A program made the position numbers and the translations under genes. A DNA stretch of 18,405 nucleotides, taken from positions 1 to 18,405 of the forward strand of contig CAYUUW010000027.1 in the NCBI GenBank assembly GCA_964448005.1, read 5' to 3'. This stretch comes from CAYUUW01 sp964448005. Lineage in GTDB: Bacteria > Patescibacteriota > Gracilibacteria > UM-FILTER-43-11. Of this stretch, positions 12,488 to 18,405 are shown piece by piece. The notes beneath the pieces were generated by a model, which was not told where the DNA came from, searched no databases, and saw only the letters and a program-made list of their open reading frames with translations. How positions within the stretch are numbered: the stretch's first letter is position 1; every line of letters begins with the position of its first letter.

Positions 12488-14557
12488 TTAGGCAGCAAAT
12501 CCAGGGCGTCGGCCTTTGCCTCTACGCTTGTTTCCCCCCTTTCTCCGATCGCCTGCTTCCATCCCCATCGCCCGCTCTTCCATTGGGTCATCCGCCCTTT
12601 CTTCCCTGGCCTTTCTTCGGCTCAGCTCTTTCCCCCAAGCATCCCTTTCGGATTGGATCTGCTCCGCCTCTTTTTTGCTTTTCTCCCGCTCCAGTTTCTC
12701 TATTTCTCCCCTTTCGGCCTCCAGCCTGGCAGAGGATTCCCAGTTCTGGCTGCTTCCGCCAGCCGGTTCTTTCCATCTCACCGTGGGCTCTATTTCCTTT
12801 TCCCGAAGCAAAGCCTCCTGCTCGAAGGCTTTCCCTTTGGCTGCGCTGTTTCGCCGATGGTTCTTTTGCCTTTCGCTCAGCTTGGCTTGATCTTTGGTGC
12901 CGCGTCTTAGATGGCTTTGTTTTTTTGCCGCCCTGGATTTTAGGTATCGCACCAGCTTTTCGAATTCAGGCGCTTTCGAAAAATTGGCCGGATCCAAATC
13001 ACGGCGGTTCCAATACTTGTCGTATTTGGCTGTTGTCCCCCAGCTGCTGGCTTCATTCAAGGCTCTTGTTGCCCATGCTCCGTCGGCTTTTCCCAGCTTC
13101 ACCTCCCTTTCTACGAATTTCACGGCCTCCCGCATCAAAGAAGGATGAGAAAACTTGCCCTCCTCATCCAGAAGGCACTTAATTGACGATTCCCAGTCTT
13201 TGATCCCCAATTTGGAAAGAAGTTTTTCCTTAGCCCTTATCTCCTCAACCAAATCCTCGAATTCGGGAGCGGCAAAAGCATTGCAGAAAGAATCCACCGA
13301 GCTTTGTCCAGATTTCACCCATTGTTTGGCAACGCCCAGAGTCAGCTTTGTTTTTTCCTCATTAAGGCCCTCCCTCCTCAAGAATCCAACCAATTGTCTT
13401 AAAAGAGTATTTTGAGGGTGGGTGGAATCATTGAGAATGGGGGAAGCTATGTCCGACACAAGAAAAGCTCCTAATTCATATCCTTCGCCGGGTTTTTTTT
13501 GAATTCTTCTGGCTTCCTTCTCGTCCTCCTTTCTTCGGTTGTAAGGATGTTTGTCCATTGGACGCTGAAAAGCTTCCCTGAATTTCGGATCAAGGTAATC
13601 GCCAATGCCCTTTTGTCTGTTTTCAGCTCTTTTCCGCTCTGCTTTATAGCCCTCATTGTAAAGCTTGCGAAGCCTTATTTTTCTCTCTGAAAGCCTTTCC
13701 CCAAGATGTTGCCGCTCCATTCCTTCCTGAATTTCCTCCTCTTGCTCCATTTGCTCAGCCTCTCGCCCTCTCTCCTCTCTCATCGAAAAGTAATGTAAAA
13801 ATCTGTAGGCCATTTCGCCTACCTCATCCGGGGCCAAGTCTCTCGTTGAAATTGAATCCAAATCCCTTTCAATTTCTTTTGAAAAAAAACGATATTCCAA
13901 AGGGTCCTCGTCTTTTTTGGCGATTATTCTCTGGGCTGTTTCACTCTCCAAAACTCTCTCTCGGAAATCATTCTGAGCCTCCTTTTTTCTTCTCTGCCTC
14001 TCTTCGGCCCGATCCGCATATTCTATGAGCCTTTGGATTTCTATTTCCAAACCCTCTCCTTTCAGGGCGCCTTTTATAATGTCTCGGCGGGCTTTTTCGC
14101 TCATTTCAACGAGTGTGTCCCGATTGGGATGTTCCGGATCGGCCAAAATGCCTTGAATGATATCCGAAGCTTTGAGCGCTGCGCTAAGGGCATCGATGTT
14201 CCTTGCCGTGCCCGGGCTGAGCTCTTCGGGCTTAGCCTCTCCGCCCCTTTCCACTCGGAGCCTTGCGGCTTGATGCTGCAGATGTTTTTTGGCCCTTTCC
14301 CGGGTTCCTTGAGCCTCCTGTGTCCGTTTGGCCTCTCTCAATTCCGCAAGCGATCTTTTTTGCTCCTCGGTGAGCGGCGCATGGATATAAGAAATCTTTC
14401 CTTCTGAGCTCTCGAATATTCCTTCAATCCTTCCCCGAATTATCGGCAGCCTTTCCCCATTTCCGGCTTCTGCAAAGCTTTTTCCGATTTCGTCTATTCC
14501 CACTGTCCATTCAGAAGGGTCAACTCCTTGAGGTGTATTTGCGTCCAAGCGGGCCAT
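12488..14557 (-). CDS. Large charged helical orphan protein with internal duplication and Arg-rich tail
   Basis: The protein has 689 residues and no recognised family. It is extremely rich in Glu, Lys and Arg. Residues about 65-105 and 180-200 look like long charged helices; 258-320 (REERGREAEQMEQEEEIQEG and on) and 610-660 (EAERGEIEKLEREKSKKEAE) are likely coiled coils. Two related segments stand out: LLRQLVGFLRRE at 385-396 with APEFEDLVEEIRAK at 430-443, and LMREAVKFVERE at 474-485 with APEFEKLVRYLKSR at 529-542. The tail (RRKGGNKRRGKGRR) is very basic and could bind nucleic acid. No signal peptide or membrane helix is seen, so it is cytoplasmic. It has its own strong promoter and starts after CCTAAAACAAAAACACC without Shine-Dalgarno. 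Large size with clean coding character argues that it is real. Confidence 0.85.
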   Translation of the reverse strand: MARLDANTPQGVDPSEWTVGIDEIGKSFAEAGNGERLPIIRGRIEGIFESSEGKISYIHAPLTEEQKRSLAELREAKRTQEAQGTRERAKKHLQHQAARLRVERGGEAKPEELSPGTARNIDALSAALKASDIIQGILADPEHPNRDTLVEMSEKARRDIIKGALKGEGLEIEIQRLIEYADRAEERQRRKKEAQNDFRERVLESETAQRIIAKKDEDPLEYRFFSKEIERDLDSISTRDLAPDEVGEMAYRFLHYFSMREERGREAEQMEQEEEIQEGMERQHLGERLSERKIRLRKLYNEGYKAERKRAENRQKGIGDYLDPKFREAFQRPMDKHPYNRRKEDEKEARRIQKKPGEGYELGAFLVSDIASPILNDSTHPQNTLLRQLVGFLRREGLNEEKTKLTLGVAKQWVKSGQSSVDSFCNAFAAPEFEDLVEEIRAKEKLLSKLGIKDWESSIKCLLDEEGKFSHPSLMREAVKFVEREVKLGKADGAWATRALNEASSWGTTAKYDKYWNRRDLDPANFSKAPEFEKLVRYLKSRAAKKQSHLRRGTKDQAKLSERQKNHRRNSAAKGKAFEQEALLREKEIEPTVRWKEPAGGSSQNWESSARLEAERGEIEKLEREKSKKEAEQIQSERDAWGKELSRRKAREERADDPMEERAMGMEAGDRRKGGNKRRGKGRRPGFAA

Positions 14558-14592
14558 GGTGTTTTTGTTTTAGGGGTTTGGGCAATCTTGCA

Positions 14593-14621
14593 ATTATAGC
14601 ATTTAGAGTGAATTGTGTCCA
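14593..14621 (-). promoter_or_regulatory. Strong promoter of the 689-residue protein
   Basis: On the minus strand TGGACA (14621-14616), 17 nt, TATAAT (14598-14593), with TGC directly before the -10. This is the best consensus match in the window. The start would be about 14586, giving a leader of about 30 nt with no Shine-Dalgarno site. Confidence 0.8.
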
Positions 14622-14686
14622 TTGCTTTTGCTCTTGCTCAACATCTGGCTTCCCCTTGATCCACGCCGCCATAGGCCTTGCTTGAT

Positions 14687-14715
14687 TTGACTGAATGTAG
14701 TGGAATTGCTATTTT
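14687..14715 (+). promoter_or_regulatory. Promoter of the small membrane protein gene
   Basis: TTGACT (14687-14692), 17 nt, TATTTT (14710-14715) preceded by TGC. The predicted leader to the ATG at 14882 is about 160 nt, unusually long for this window. The region between this and the divergent promoter (14622-14686) shows nothing else. Confidence 0.65.
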
Positions 14716-14790
14716 AAGCCCGGCTTTGCCATTGGCCTCCATTTGCTTGGAGCGCTGGATGGCTGTTCATTCAAAGCGCAGCGGCTCGTT

Positions 14791-14840
14791 CCTCGGGTAG
14801 TCCCTGTTTTTGCTTTTGCGAGAGCGGTGACTGCCGGAGG
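14791..14840 (+). promoter_or_regulatory. Hairpin in the long leader of the gene at 14882
   Basis: CCTCGGGTAGTC (14791-14802) pairs with GACTGCCGGAGG (14829-14840), one mismatch and one G-U in 12. The loop is T-rich. It ends about 40 nt before the start codon. It matches no riboswitch class that I recognise and may control translation. Confidence 0.4.
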
Positions 14841-14881
14841 AAACAAAAACTCAAGCAACCCTGTTCGCAAAGGAAATTCGA

Positions 14882-15280
14882 ATGGAAAAATTTTTGTACG
14901 AAACAATCTCCTCTTACCCCCTGCTTTGCCTTGCTGCGGCTTTCGGGCCACAGATGATCGTTGGCCTGTTCCTGCTCTTTTGGGCATTTCGCCGGACCCA
15001 CGGGCCGGGTGCGCCACGCCTGAGGCCAAGCGAAATAGCAGCCCAGCAGCGGCTCGAAAAAAGCGACCCCGAGGCACGCTGGTTTCGGGCGAACGAAACC
15101 GTTCATCGCTGGACATATGTACTGTCGTTCGTTGTCGTGCTGCTCTCTGCGGTGGCGCTGCATCTGTGGATGGGGTGGAATCTTATGCTTGCATTCTCGT
15201 TGAGTTTTTCGCTCGGGTTGTGGGTGGTGGTCGTTGGAACAGCGATTGCCATACAGACCTACAAAATCCCCAACGAATAG
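14882..15280 (+). CDS. Small membrane protein with three predicted helices
   Basis: The protein has 132 residues and is not recognised. Helix 1 is about residues 13-36 (PLLCLAAAFGPQMIVGLFLL), followed by a basic polar loop (RRTHGPGAPRLRPSEIAAQQ, then RLEKSDPEARWFRANETVH). Helices 2 and 3 are at about 77-97 (WTYVLSFVVVLLSAVALHLW) and 100-124 (LMLAFSLSFSLGLWVVVVGT). The start is supported by AAAGGA 8 nt before the ATG. Overlapping frames on both strands were rejected because this one alone has a ribosome site and ends just before a strong terminator. It is monocistronic. The pattern could be a regulator or transporter subunit, but nothing proves it. Confidence 0.75.
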   Translation: MEKFLYETISSYPLLCLAAAFGPQMIVGLFLLFWAFRRTHGPGAPRLRPSEIAAQQRLEKSDPEARWFRANETVHRWTYVLSFVVVLLSAVALHLWMGWNLMLAFSLSFSLGLWVVVVGTAIAIQTYKIPNE

Positions 15281-15292
15281 CCGCTGCGCACT

Positions 15293-15330
15293 GCCCCCGC
15301 CCCACGGATCTCCGGATTCGGGGCGGGGGC
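15293..15330 (+). terminator. Strong GC-rich hairpin terminator
   Basis: GCCCCCGCCCC (15293-15303) and GGGGCGGGGGC (15320-15330) form a perfect 11-bp stem with a 16-nt loop, followed by TTTGAC. The T-run is short but the stem is very stable. It lies 13 nt after the stop at 15280. Confidence 0.85.
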
Positions 15331-15369
15331 TTTGACAAGCCCTTGATTGGCCTTCGCCAATCCTTCCCT

Positions 15370-15397
15370 TTCAAATGCATTTAAATTGTGTTACAAT
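15370..15397 (+). promoter_or_regulatory. Likely promoter of the gene at 15428
   Basis: TTCAAA (15370-15375), 16 nt, TACAAT (15392-15397). The leader would be about 25 nt, AT-rich and without Shine-Dalgarno. Confidence 0.5.
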
Positions 15398-15427
15398 AAT
15401 TCAATGTTTTTCAATTAGCCTTTTGCG

Positions 15428-16189
15428 ATGACAGCTGAAGCGGAAAAATTCAGAACCTTGGAAGAATTAAGAAGCGAGCTGAACGGCCAGGATTTTTTTG
15501 TTCCCGGACTTGAAGAGGGCAAGAAAATATCGGATGAGCTGGATTTGTGGGCAAGACGAATGCAGCGCCCTACTCCGCCAGGCCGCAACCCCTTTCAGAT
15601 CTACTTTTTAGGGGCAAATGAAGATGAAACGAGATTGGCTGCGGACTATCTTTCGCTAAAAATTGGTCTTCCTTCGGATAAGGTTAGTTTCTCTGGCGAC
15701 GTGTGGGCGCAAAAGCCCCTTGAGCGCTACAATGCTTTCAATTGGGTAGATGCCACTCTTCGGCCTCAATTGACTCCCGGCAACCCCGAGAGTCGATTGA
15801 TGGTGGTTCAGGGATTCGAGAATTATTTTCGCTCAGCCCTGGGAAACATATTGAGCCAGCATTTTCGAGGTCAAACTGAGGATATTTTGTCAGATGCGAG
15901 CGAGGAAAAAGGGCGGATTATCGATCGACAGTATGACCCTCATGGAGCCCATATTACGGCGCAAATTTTTTCTATGGCCGACGACTTTCATGGCTCAAGG
16001 GAGGCTAGAGAGGCTTTTCTGGCCTCGGGAAGTTCCATTGCCGTTCTTGTCCAATGCGCCCCCGTCAATCTGCTGGTCGATCATTGTGCTTTTCGCGACA
16101 TCATGAACAATGGATTCAATATCGGGACCTTGTTCGGCCCCTCCTTTCATTTGCCCGAGGATATTCGGGCACAACGAAAAGAAGACTAG
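15428..16189 (+). CDS. Orphan soluble protein, 253 residues
   Basis: Not recognised. It begins MTAEAEKFRTLEELRSELNG, with a helical acidic N-terminus, then alternating segments that look like an alpha/beta fold: PFQIYFLGANEDETRLAADY, LSLKIGLPSDKVSFSG, ESRLMVVQGFENYFRSALGN, and SSIAVLVQCAPVNLLVDHCA near the C-terminus. There is no P-loop and no signal peptide or membrane helix. A possible metal or active-site cluster (DRQYDPHGAHITAQIF, MADDFHGSREAREAF) is rich in His and Asp, but this is only suggestive. It has its own promoter and a hairpin after it. It is divergent in sequence from the large orphan at 12488-14557, so no functional link can be claimed. Confidence 0.78.
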   Translation: MTAEAEKFRTLEELRSELNGQDFFVPGLEEGKKISDELDLWARRMQRPTPPGRNPFQIYFLGANEDETRLAADYLSLKIGLPSDKVSFSGDVWAQKPLERYNAFNWVDATLRPQLTPGNPESRLMVVQGFENYFRSALGNILSQHFRGQTEDILSDASEEKGRIIDRQYDPHGAHITAQIFSMADDFHGSREAREAFLASGSSIAVLVQCAPVNLLVDHCAFRDIMNNGFNIGTLFGPSFHLPEDIRAQRKED

Positions 16190-16234
16190 CTCTTTTCAAC
16201 TTGAGTGCCTCCTGATCCGTCTCTCCACTTCGGT

Positions 16235-16255
16235 CGAGACAGGCCTTTTGTCTCG
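16235..16255 (+). terminator. Possible terminator hairpin after the 253-residue gene
   Basis: CGAGACA pairs with TGTCTCG around GGCCTTT. The stem is short and the following sequence (TTGCCACAGGCTTTTGTC) is only moderately T-rich. Its left part also matches DNA just after the cysS stop (17018-17036). Confidence 0.35.
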
Positions 16256-16314
16256 TTGCCACAGGCTTTTGTCTTTATGTTTTTAAGCATAGGAACAAGG
16301 GGCCCTTGTGCAAC

Positions 16315-16482
16315 TTACTTTTTTAGCAGCCCTTCAAGCTTCGAAACACTTTCACACAAGATATTGTGAGCTAAAGCAAGGCTTAAAAAGCTCAACATGC
16401 CTAAGCCTTTTGTAACTTCCCCCACTCTTGCGCGCAATTGCTCGCATTCCGCATCTCCATGCTTTCGAGGTGTTTCTAGCAT
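16315..16482 (-). CDS. Possible small protein, 55 residues
   Basis: An ORF from ATG 16482 to TAA 16315. It begins MLETPRKHGDAECEQLRARV, has a hydrophobic middle (GLGMLSFLSLALAHNIL) and ends SVSKLEGLLKK. The composition suggests one amphipathic or membrane-associated helix. Upstream is an AT-rich leader and a TAAAGT box in the same 14-bp context as the lipoprotein promoter. A palindrome (ACAAGGG, G, CCCTTGT, 16295-16309) lies 5 nt after the stop. An ORF of this size can arise by chance, so this is tentative. Confidence 0.42.
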   Translation of the reverse strand: MLETPRKHGDAECEQLRARVGEVTKGLGMLSFLSLALAHNILCESVSKLEGLLKK

Positions 16483-16515
16483 ATTGCTTTAGCTAAATAT
16501 TAAATTTAAGTCATC

Positions 16516-16521
16516 ACTTTA
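16516..16521 (-). promoter_or_regulatory. Possible -10 box of the 55-residue ORF
   Basis: TAAAGT on the minus strand, within CACTTTAGAATAAA (plus strand, 16515-16528), which is identical at 14 positions to the lipoprotein promoter at 12434-12447. The -35 (TTGCTG) is weak. Confidence 0.35.
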
Positions 16522-16545
16522 GAATAAAAAATAAAACTCAGCAAA

Positions 16546-16638
16546 TCATTTCTTCTCAACCTTCGCCCAGTCCTTTTCCTGGCGGGCCTGGTTGCCCTCC
16601 AGGATCCACCGCACGCTCCCGACTTCCATCCTGGCCAT
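16546..16638 (-). pseudogene. Degenerate second copy of the cysS 3' end
   Basis: The minus strand encodes a 30-codon frame (MARMEVGSVRWILEGNQARQ, then EKDWAKVEKK and a stop). It matches the CysS C-terminus (PPEVGQWILERNEARKQKDW). At DNA level 16565-16608 aligns without gaps to 17127-17170 with 39 of 44 positions identical. There are no synthetase catalytic motifs, so this is a remnant of a duplicated or displaced cysS end. Whether the short peptide is made is unknown. Confidence 0.75.
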
Positions 16639-16651
16639 CGGAAGCTTTGGC

Positions 16652-16927
16652 TTAACGTTTGGATTTTCTGGAGCTTAGCATCGATCTAGCCCATATCACC
16701 CACATCAGCAAATCCACCCCTCCCAACACAGAAAAGGCTATTTTGTACTTTATCGTCCCTCCGCAATCCGAGGTGCAAATTCCAGGATCTATCATTTTTC
16801 CTTCGTGCCAGATTGGCTCTGTGCAGCTGCTGGGAATGCATGCATCTTTGATATAAAGATAGCCCCACAGAATCGCAAGCAGCAGAATCAAGGAAAGGCA
16901 CATCAAAGTTTTCTGCTTTCTGCTCAT
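16652..16927 (-). CDS. Small two-helix membrane protein with a four-cysteine loop
   Basis: The protein has 91 residues and is not recognised. Helix 1 is about residues 8-27 (LMCLSLILLLAILWGYLYIK), helix 2 about 62-82 (IAFSVLGGVDLLMWVIWARS). The loop between them holds C30, C35, C51 and C55 (DACIPSSC; GICTSDCGG), which could form two disulfides outside the cytoplasm if both ends are inside, as the basic termini (SRKQK; SSRKSKR) suggest. AAAGG lies 5 nt before the ATG. It sits between the intact cysS and the cysS remnant, as cargo of that rearrangement. Confidence 0.75.
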   Translation of the reverse strand: MSRKQKTLMCLSLILLLAILWGYLYIKDACIPSSCTEPIWHEGKMIDPGICTSDCGGTIKYKIAFSVLGGVDLLMWVIWARSMLSSRKSKR

Positions 16928-17035
16928 GATGCCTTTCGTTTTTTAGGAGTTAGGATTGATTTTTCTTCATTTCCGCATCGCCCGGTTCACCCTCTCTGCT
17001 TCGCATACCGGTGGCAGGGTCGAAGACAGGCCTTT

Positions 17036-18405
17036 TCATCTCCTTTCAACCTCCGTACCACCCAGCCCGTCTTTAACTCTCCATCGGCCATCCGCCTCAA
17101 TTTTTCCCCTAATTTCATCGGCCGCGGCCCAGTCTTTTTGCTTGCGGGCCTCGTTGCGCTCCAGGATCCATTGGCCAACCTCAGGTGGCAGCTCGGTGAC
17201 CTCTTTTTCGTCTAATTTAAGCCCTAAAACCCTATCGAATTGGACAATGGTGGACAGCTTGTCTGGGTTGTCCACAGTCTTGTCGTCCAGCAGTTCCCAG
17301 GCCAAGGCCAGGGCCTGGGGAGCGTTCAGGTCGTCGTTGATGGCTTCCTCAAAATGGGAGAGGTAGGAGGCGTTGGCTATGCCCTCTTTTTCACTCAAAT
17401 GCCGAACCTTTTCCTTCATGCGTCGCAAGCCTGTTCGTGCTGCGTCCAAAGCCTCCCAACTAAAGCTCAGCTCTTTTCGGTAATGGGCCTGTAGGCAAAA
17501 ATAGCGGTAATCCAGAGGATCGTATCCGTTTTCGACTAACACTCTCAAGGTCAGGAAATCGCCTTTGGACTTGCTCATCTTGTTTTCTTTCATCAGCAAA
17601 AACTCCCCATGTAGCCAAACATTTACCCAGGGCGATTTTCCCGTGGCCCCCTCCGCTTGGGCGATTTCGTTCGTGTGGTGCACAGGAATGTGGTCGATGC
17701 CGCCGCAGTGGATGTCGATGCGCTCACCCAGATACTTTATCGCCATGGCCGAGCATTCGATGTGCCAGCCCGGGAAGCCTCGGCCCCAGGGGCTCTCCCA
17801 CTGCATTTCCTGCTCGCCATGCTTGGACTGCACGAACCAGAGCACAAAATCATGCGGATTCCTCTTGTTCTCGTCCACTTCGATCCGCGCGCCGGCCTGC
17901 AGCTGCTGCTTTTCCAGCTGGGCCAGCTTTCCGTAGTCCGCGAATTTGGCCGTGTTGTAGTACACGTTGCCGTTCGCCCCAAGGTAAGTCAGACCGTTGA
18001 CCTCCAGTTGCTTGATCTGGGCGATCATCGCCGGCACATGGTCGGTGGCCTTGGGCTTTTTGGTCGGCTTCAGCAGGTTGAGGCGATCCATGTCCTCCAA
18101 AAAAGCCTGCGTGTAGTATTCGGCAATCTCCCACACGGTCTTCTTTTCGCGCTCGGCCCCCTTCTTCATCTTGTCTTCGCCTTCGTCGGCATCGCTCGTC
18201 AAATGGCCCACGTCCGTAATGTTCATCACGTGCTCCACCGTGTAGCCGTTCCATTCCAGGGTTCGCCTCAGCACGTCCTCGAAAATGTAGGTCCTCAGGT
18301 TGCCAATATGGGCGTAGTGGTACACCGTGGGGCCGCAGCAGTAGAGCCGGACTTTCGTCGCCTCGATCGGCCTGAATTCCTCTTTTTGCCGGGTGAGAGT
18401 GTTGT
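17036..18405 (-). CDS. cysS: Cysteinyl-tRNA synthetase, first few residues beyond the window
   Basis: CysS joins cysteine to tRNA-Cys using ATP. The frame is open to the window edge and begins NTLTRQKEEFRPIEATKVRL, matching the usual start of the family (YNTLTRKKEEF), so only a few residues are missing; 455 are visible. The first zinc cysteine is in YCCGPTVYHYAHIGNL, which also carries the HIGH-type motif HIGN. Further ligands and signatures: GWHIECSAMA, HCGGIDHIPVHHTNE and the KMSKS loop NKMSKSKGDF. The C-terminus (VGQWILERNEARKQKDWAAA, then DEIRGKIEADGRWRVKDG) is the anticodon-recognition tail. An internal GTG at 18325 is not the start. The 3' end is duplicated at 16546-16638. Confidence 0.97.
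   Translation of the reverse strand, partial: NTLTRQKEEFRPIEATKVRLYCCGPTVYHYAHIGNLRTYIFEDVLRRTLEWNGYTVEHVMNITDVGHLTSDADEGEDKMKKGAEREKKTVWEIAEYYTQAFLEDMDRLNLLKPTKKPKATDHVPAMIAQIKQLEVNGLTYLGANGNVYYNTAKFADYGKLAQLEKQQLQAGARIEVDENKRNPHDFVLWFVQSKHGEQEMQWESPWGRGFPGWHIECSAMAIKYLGERIDIHCGGIDHIPVHHTNEIAQAEGATGKSPWVNVWLHGEFLLMKENKMSKSKGDFLTLRVLVENGYDPLDYRYFCLQAHYRKELSFSWEALDAARTGLRRMKEKVRHLSEKEGIANASYLSHFEEAINDDLNAPQALALAWELLDDKTVDNPDKLSTIVQFDRVLGLKLDEKEVTELPPEVGQWILERNEARKQKDWAAADEIRGKIEADGRWRVKDGLGGTEVERR

Noticed and set aside
14743..15384. 213-codon plus-strand open frame
   Set aside because: It overlaps the small membrane protein in another frame, has no ribosome site and runs through a strong terminator.

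Overview
The window is bacterial, gene-dense and of mid GC (roughly half, by eye), with short intergenic gaps and TGA read as an ordinary stop (for example after the HEPN gene, comM and msrA). The gene set is a few housekeeping genes (cysS, gap, a beta-CASP RNase, comM, msrA/msrB), many small orphan proteins and three toxin-antitoxin-like modules. Most starts lack a clear Shine-Dalgarno site. This would suit an uncultivated small-genome lineage such as a Peregrinibacteria-like member of the Patescibacteria/CPR. That placement is inference. A run of ten N and one homopolymer-type frameshift suggest a draft assembly.

Layout. Positions 1-124 hold the 5' end of an unrecognised minus-strand gene. 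Positions 304-1136 hold a HEPN/MNT toxin-antitoxin pair in which the MNT antitoxin carries a DNA-binding domain; a near-perfect 17-bp inverted repeat brackets its promoter, and a hairpin ends the unit. ComM (1131-2644, minus) is interrupted by a one-base frameshift. After a repeat-bearing gap come an AT-rich orphan gene (3166-3714) and tRNA-Ser(GCU). A DedA membrane protein and a family 2 glycosyltransferase overlap on the plus strand (3962-5255). They converge on msrB-msrA, which repairs oxidised methionine. A hicB-hicA pair with a tiny membrane-protein ORF follows (6315-6938).

From 6956 to 10233 the minus strand carries a 37-codon leader ORF overlapping gap (GAPDH), then an orphan gene, then a beta-CASP ribonuclease; related sequence elements lie upstream of the last two. 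A SAM methyltransferase (10358-10981) is divergent from a second HicA toxin, whose partner is an atypical ribbon-helix-helix protein. Next come a putative lipoprotein, a 689-residue highly charged orphan with an internal duplication and an arginine-rich tail, a small three-helix membrane protein between a structured leader and a strong terminator, and a 253-residue orphan.

The right end holds cysS, entering from the window edge with only its first few residues missing. Downstream of it are a small Cys-bearing membrane protein, a degenerate second copy of the cysS 3' end, and a possible 55-codon gene. This looks like an old duplication or insertion at the cysS 3' end.

The most interesting parts are the DNA-binding MNT fusion with its operator, the HicA/RHH pair, the leader ORF coupled to gap, the cysS 3'-end duplication, and a recurring TGCTA extended -10 promoter pattern combined with A-rich, SD-poor start regions. 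No CRISPR array, insertion sequence, prophage or rRNA was seen.
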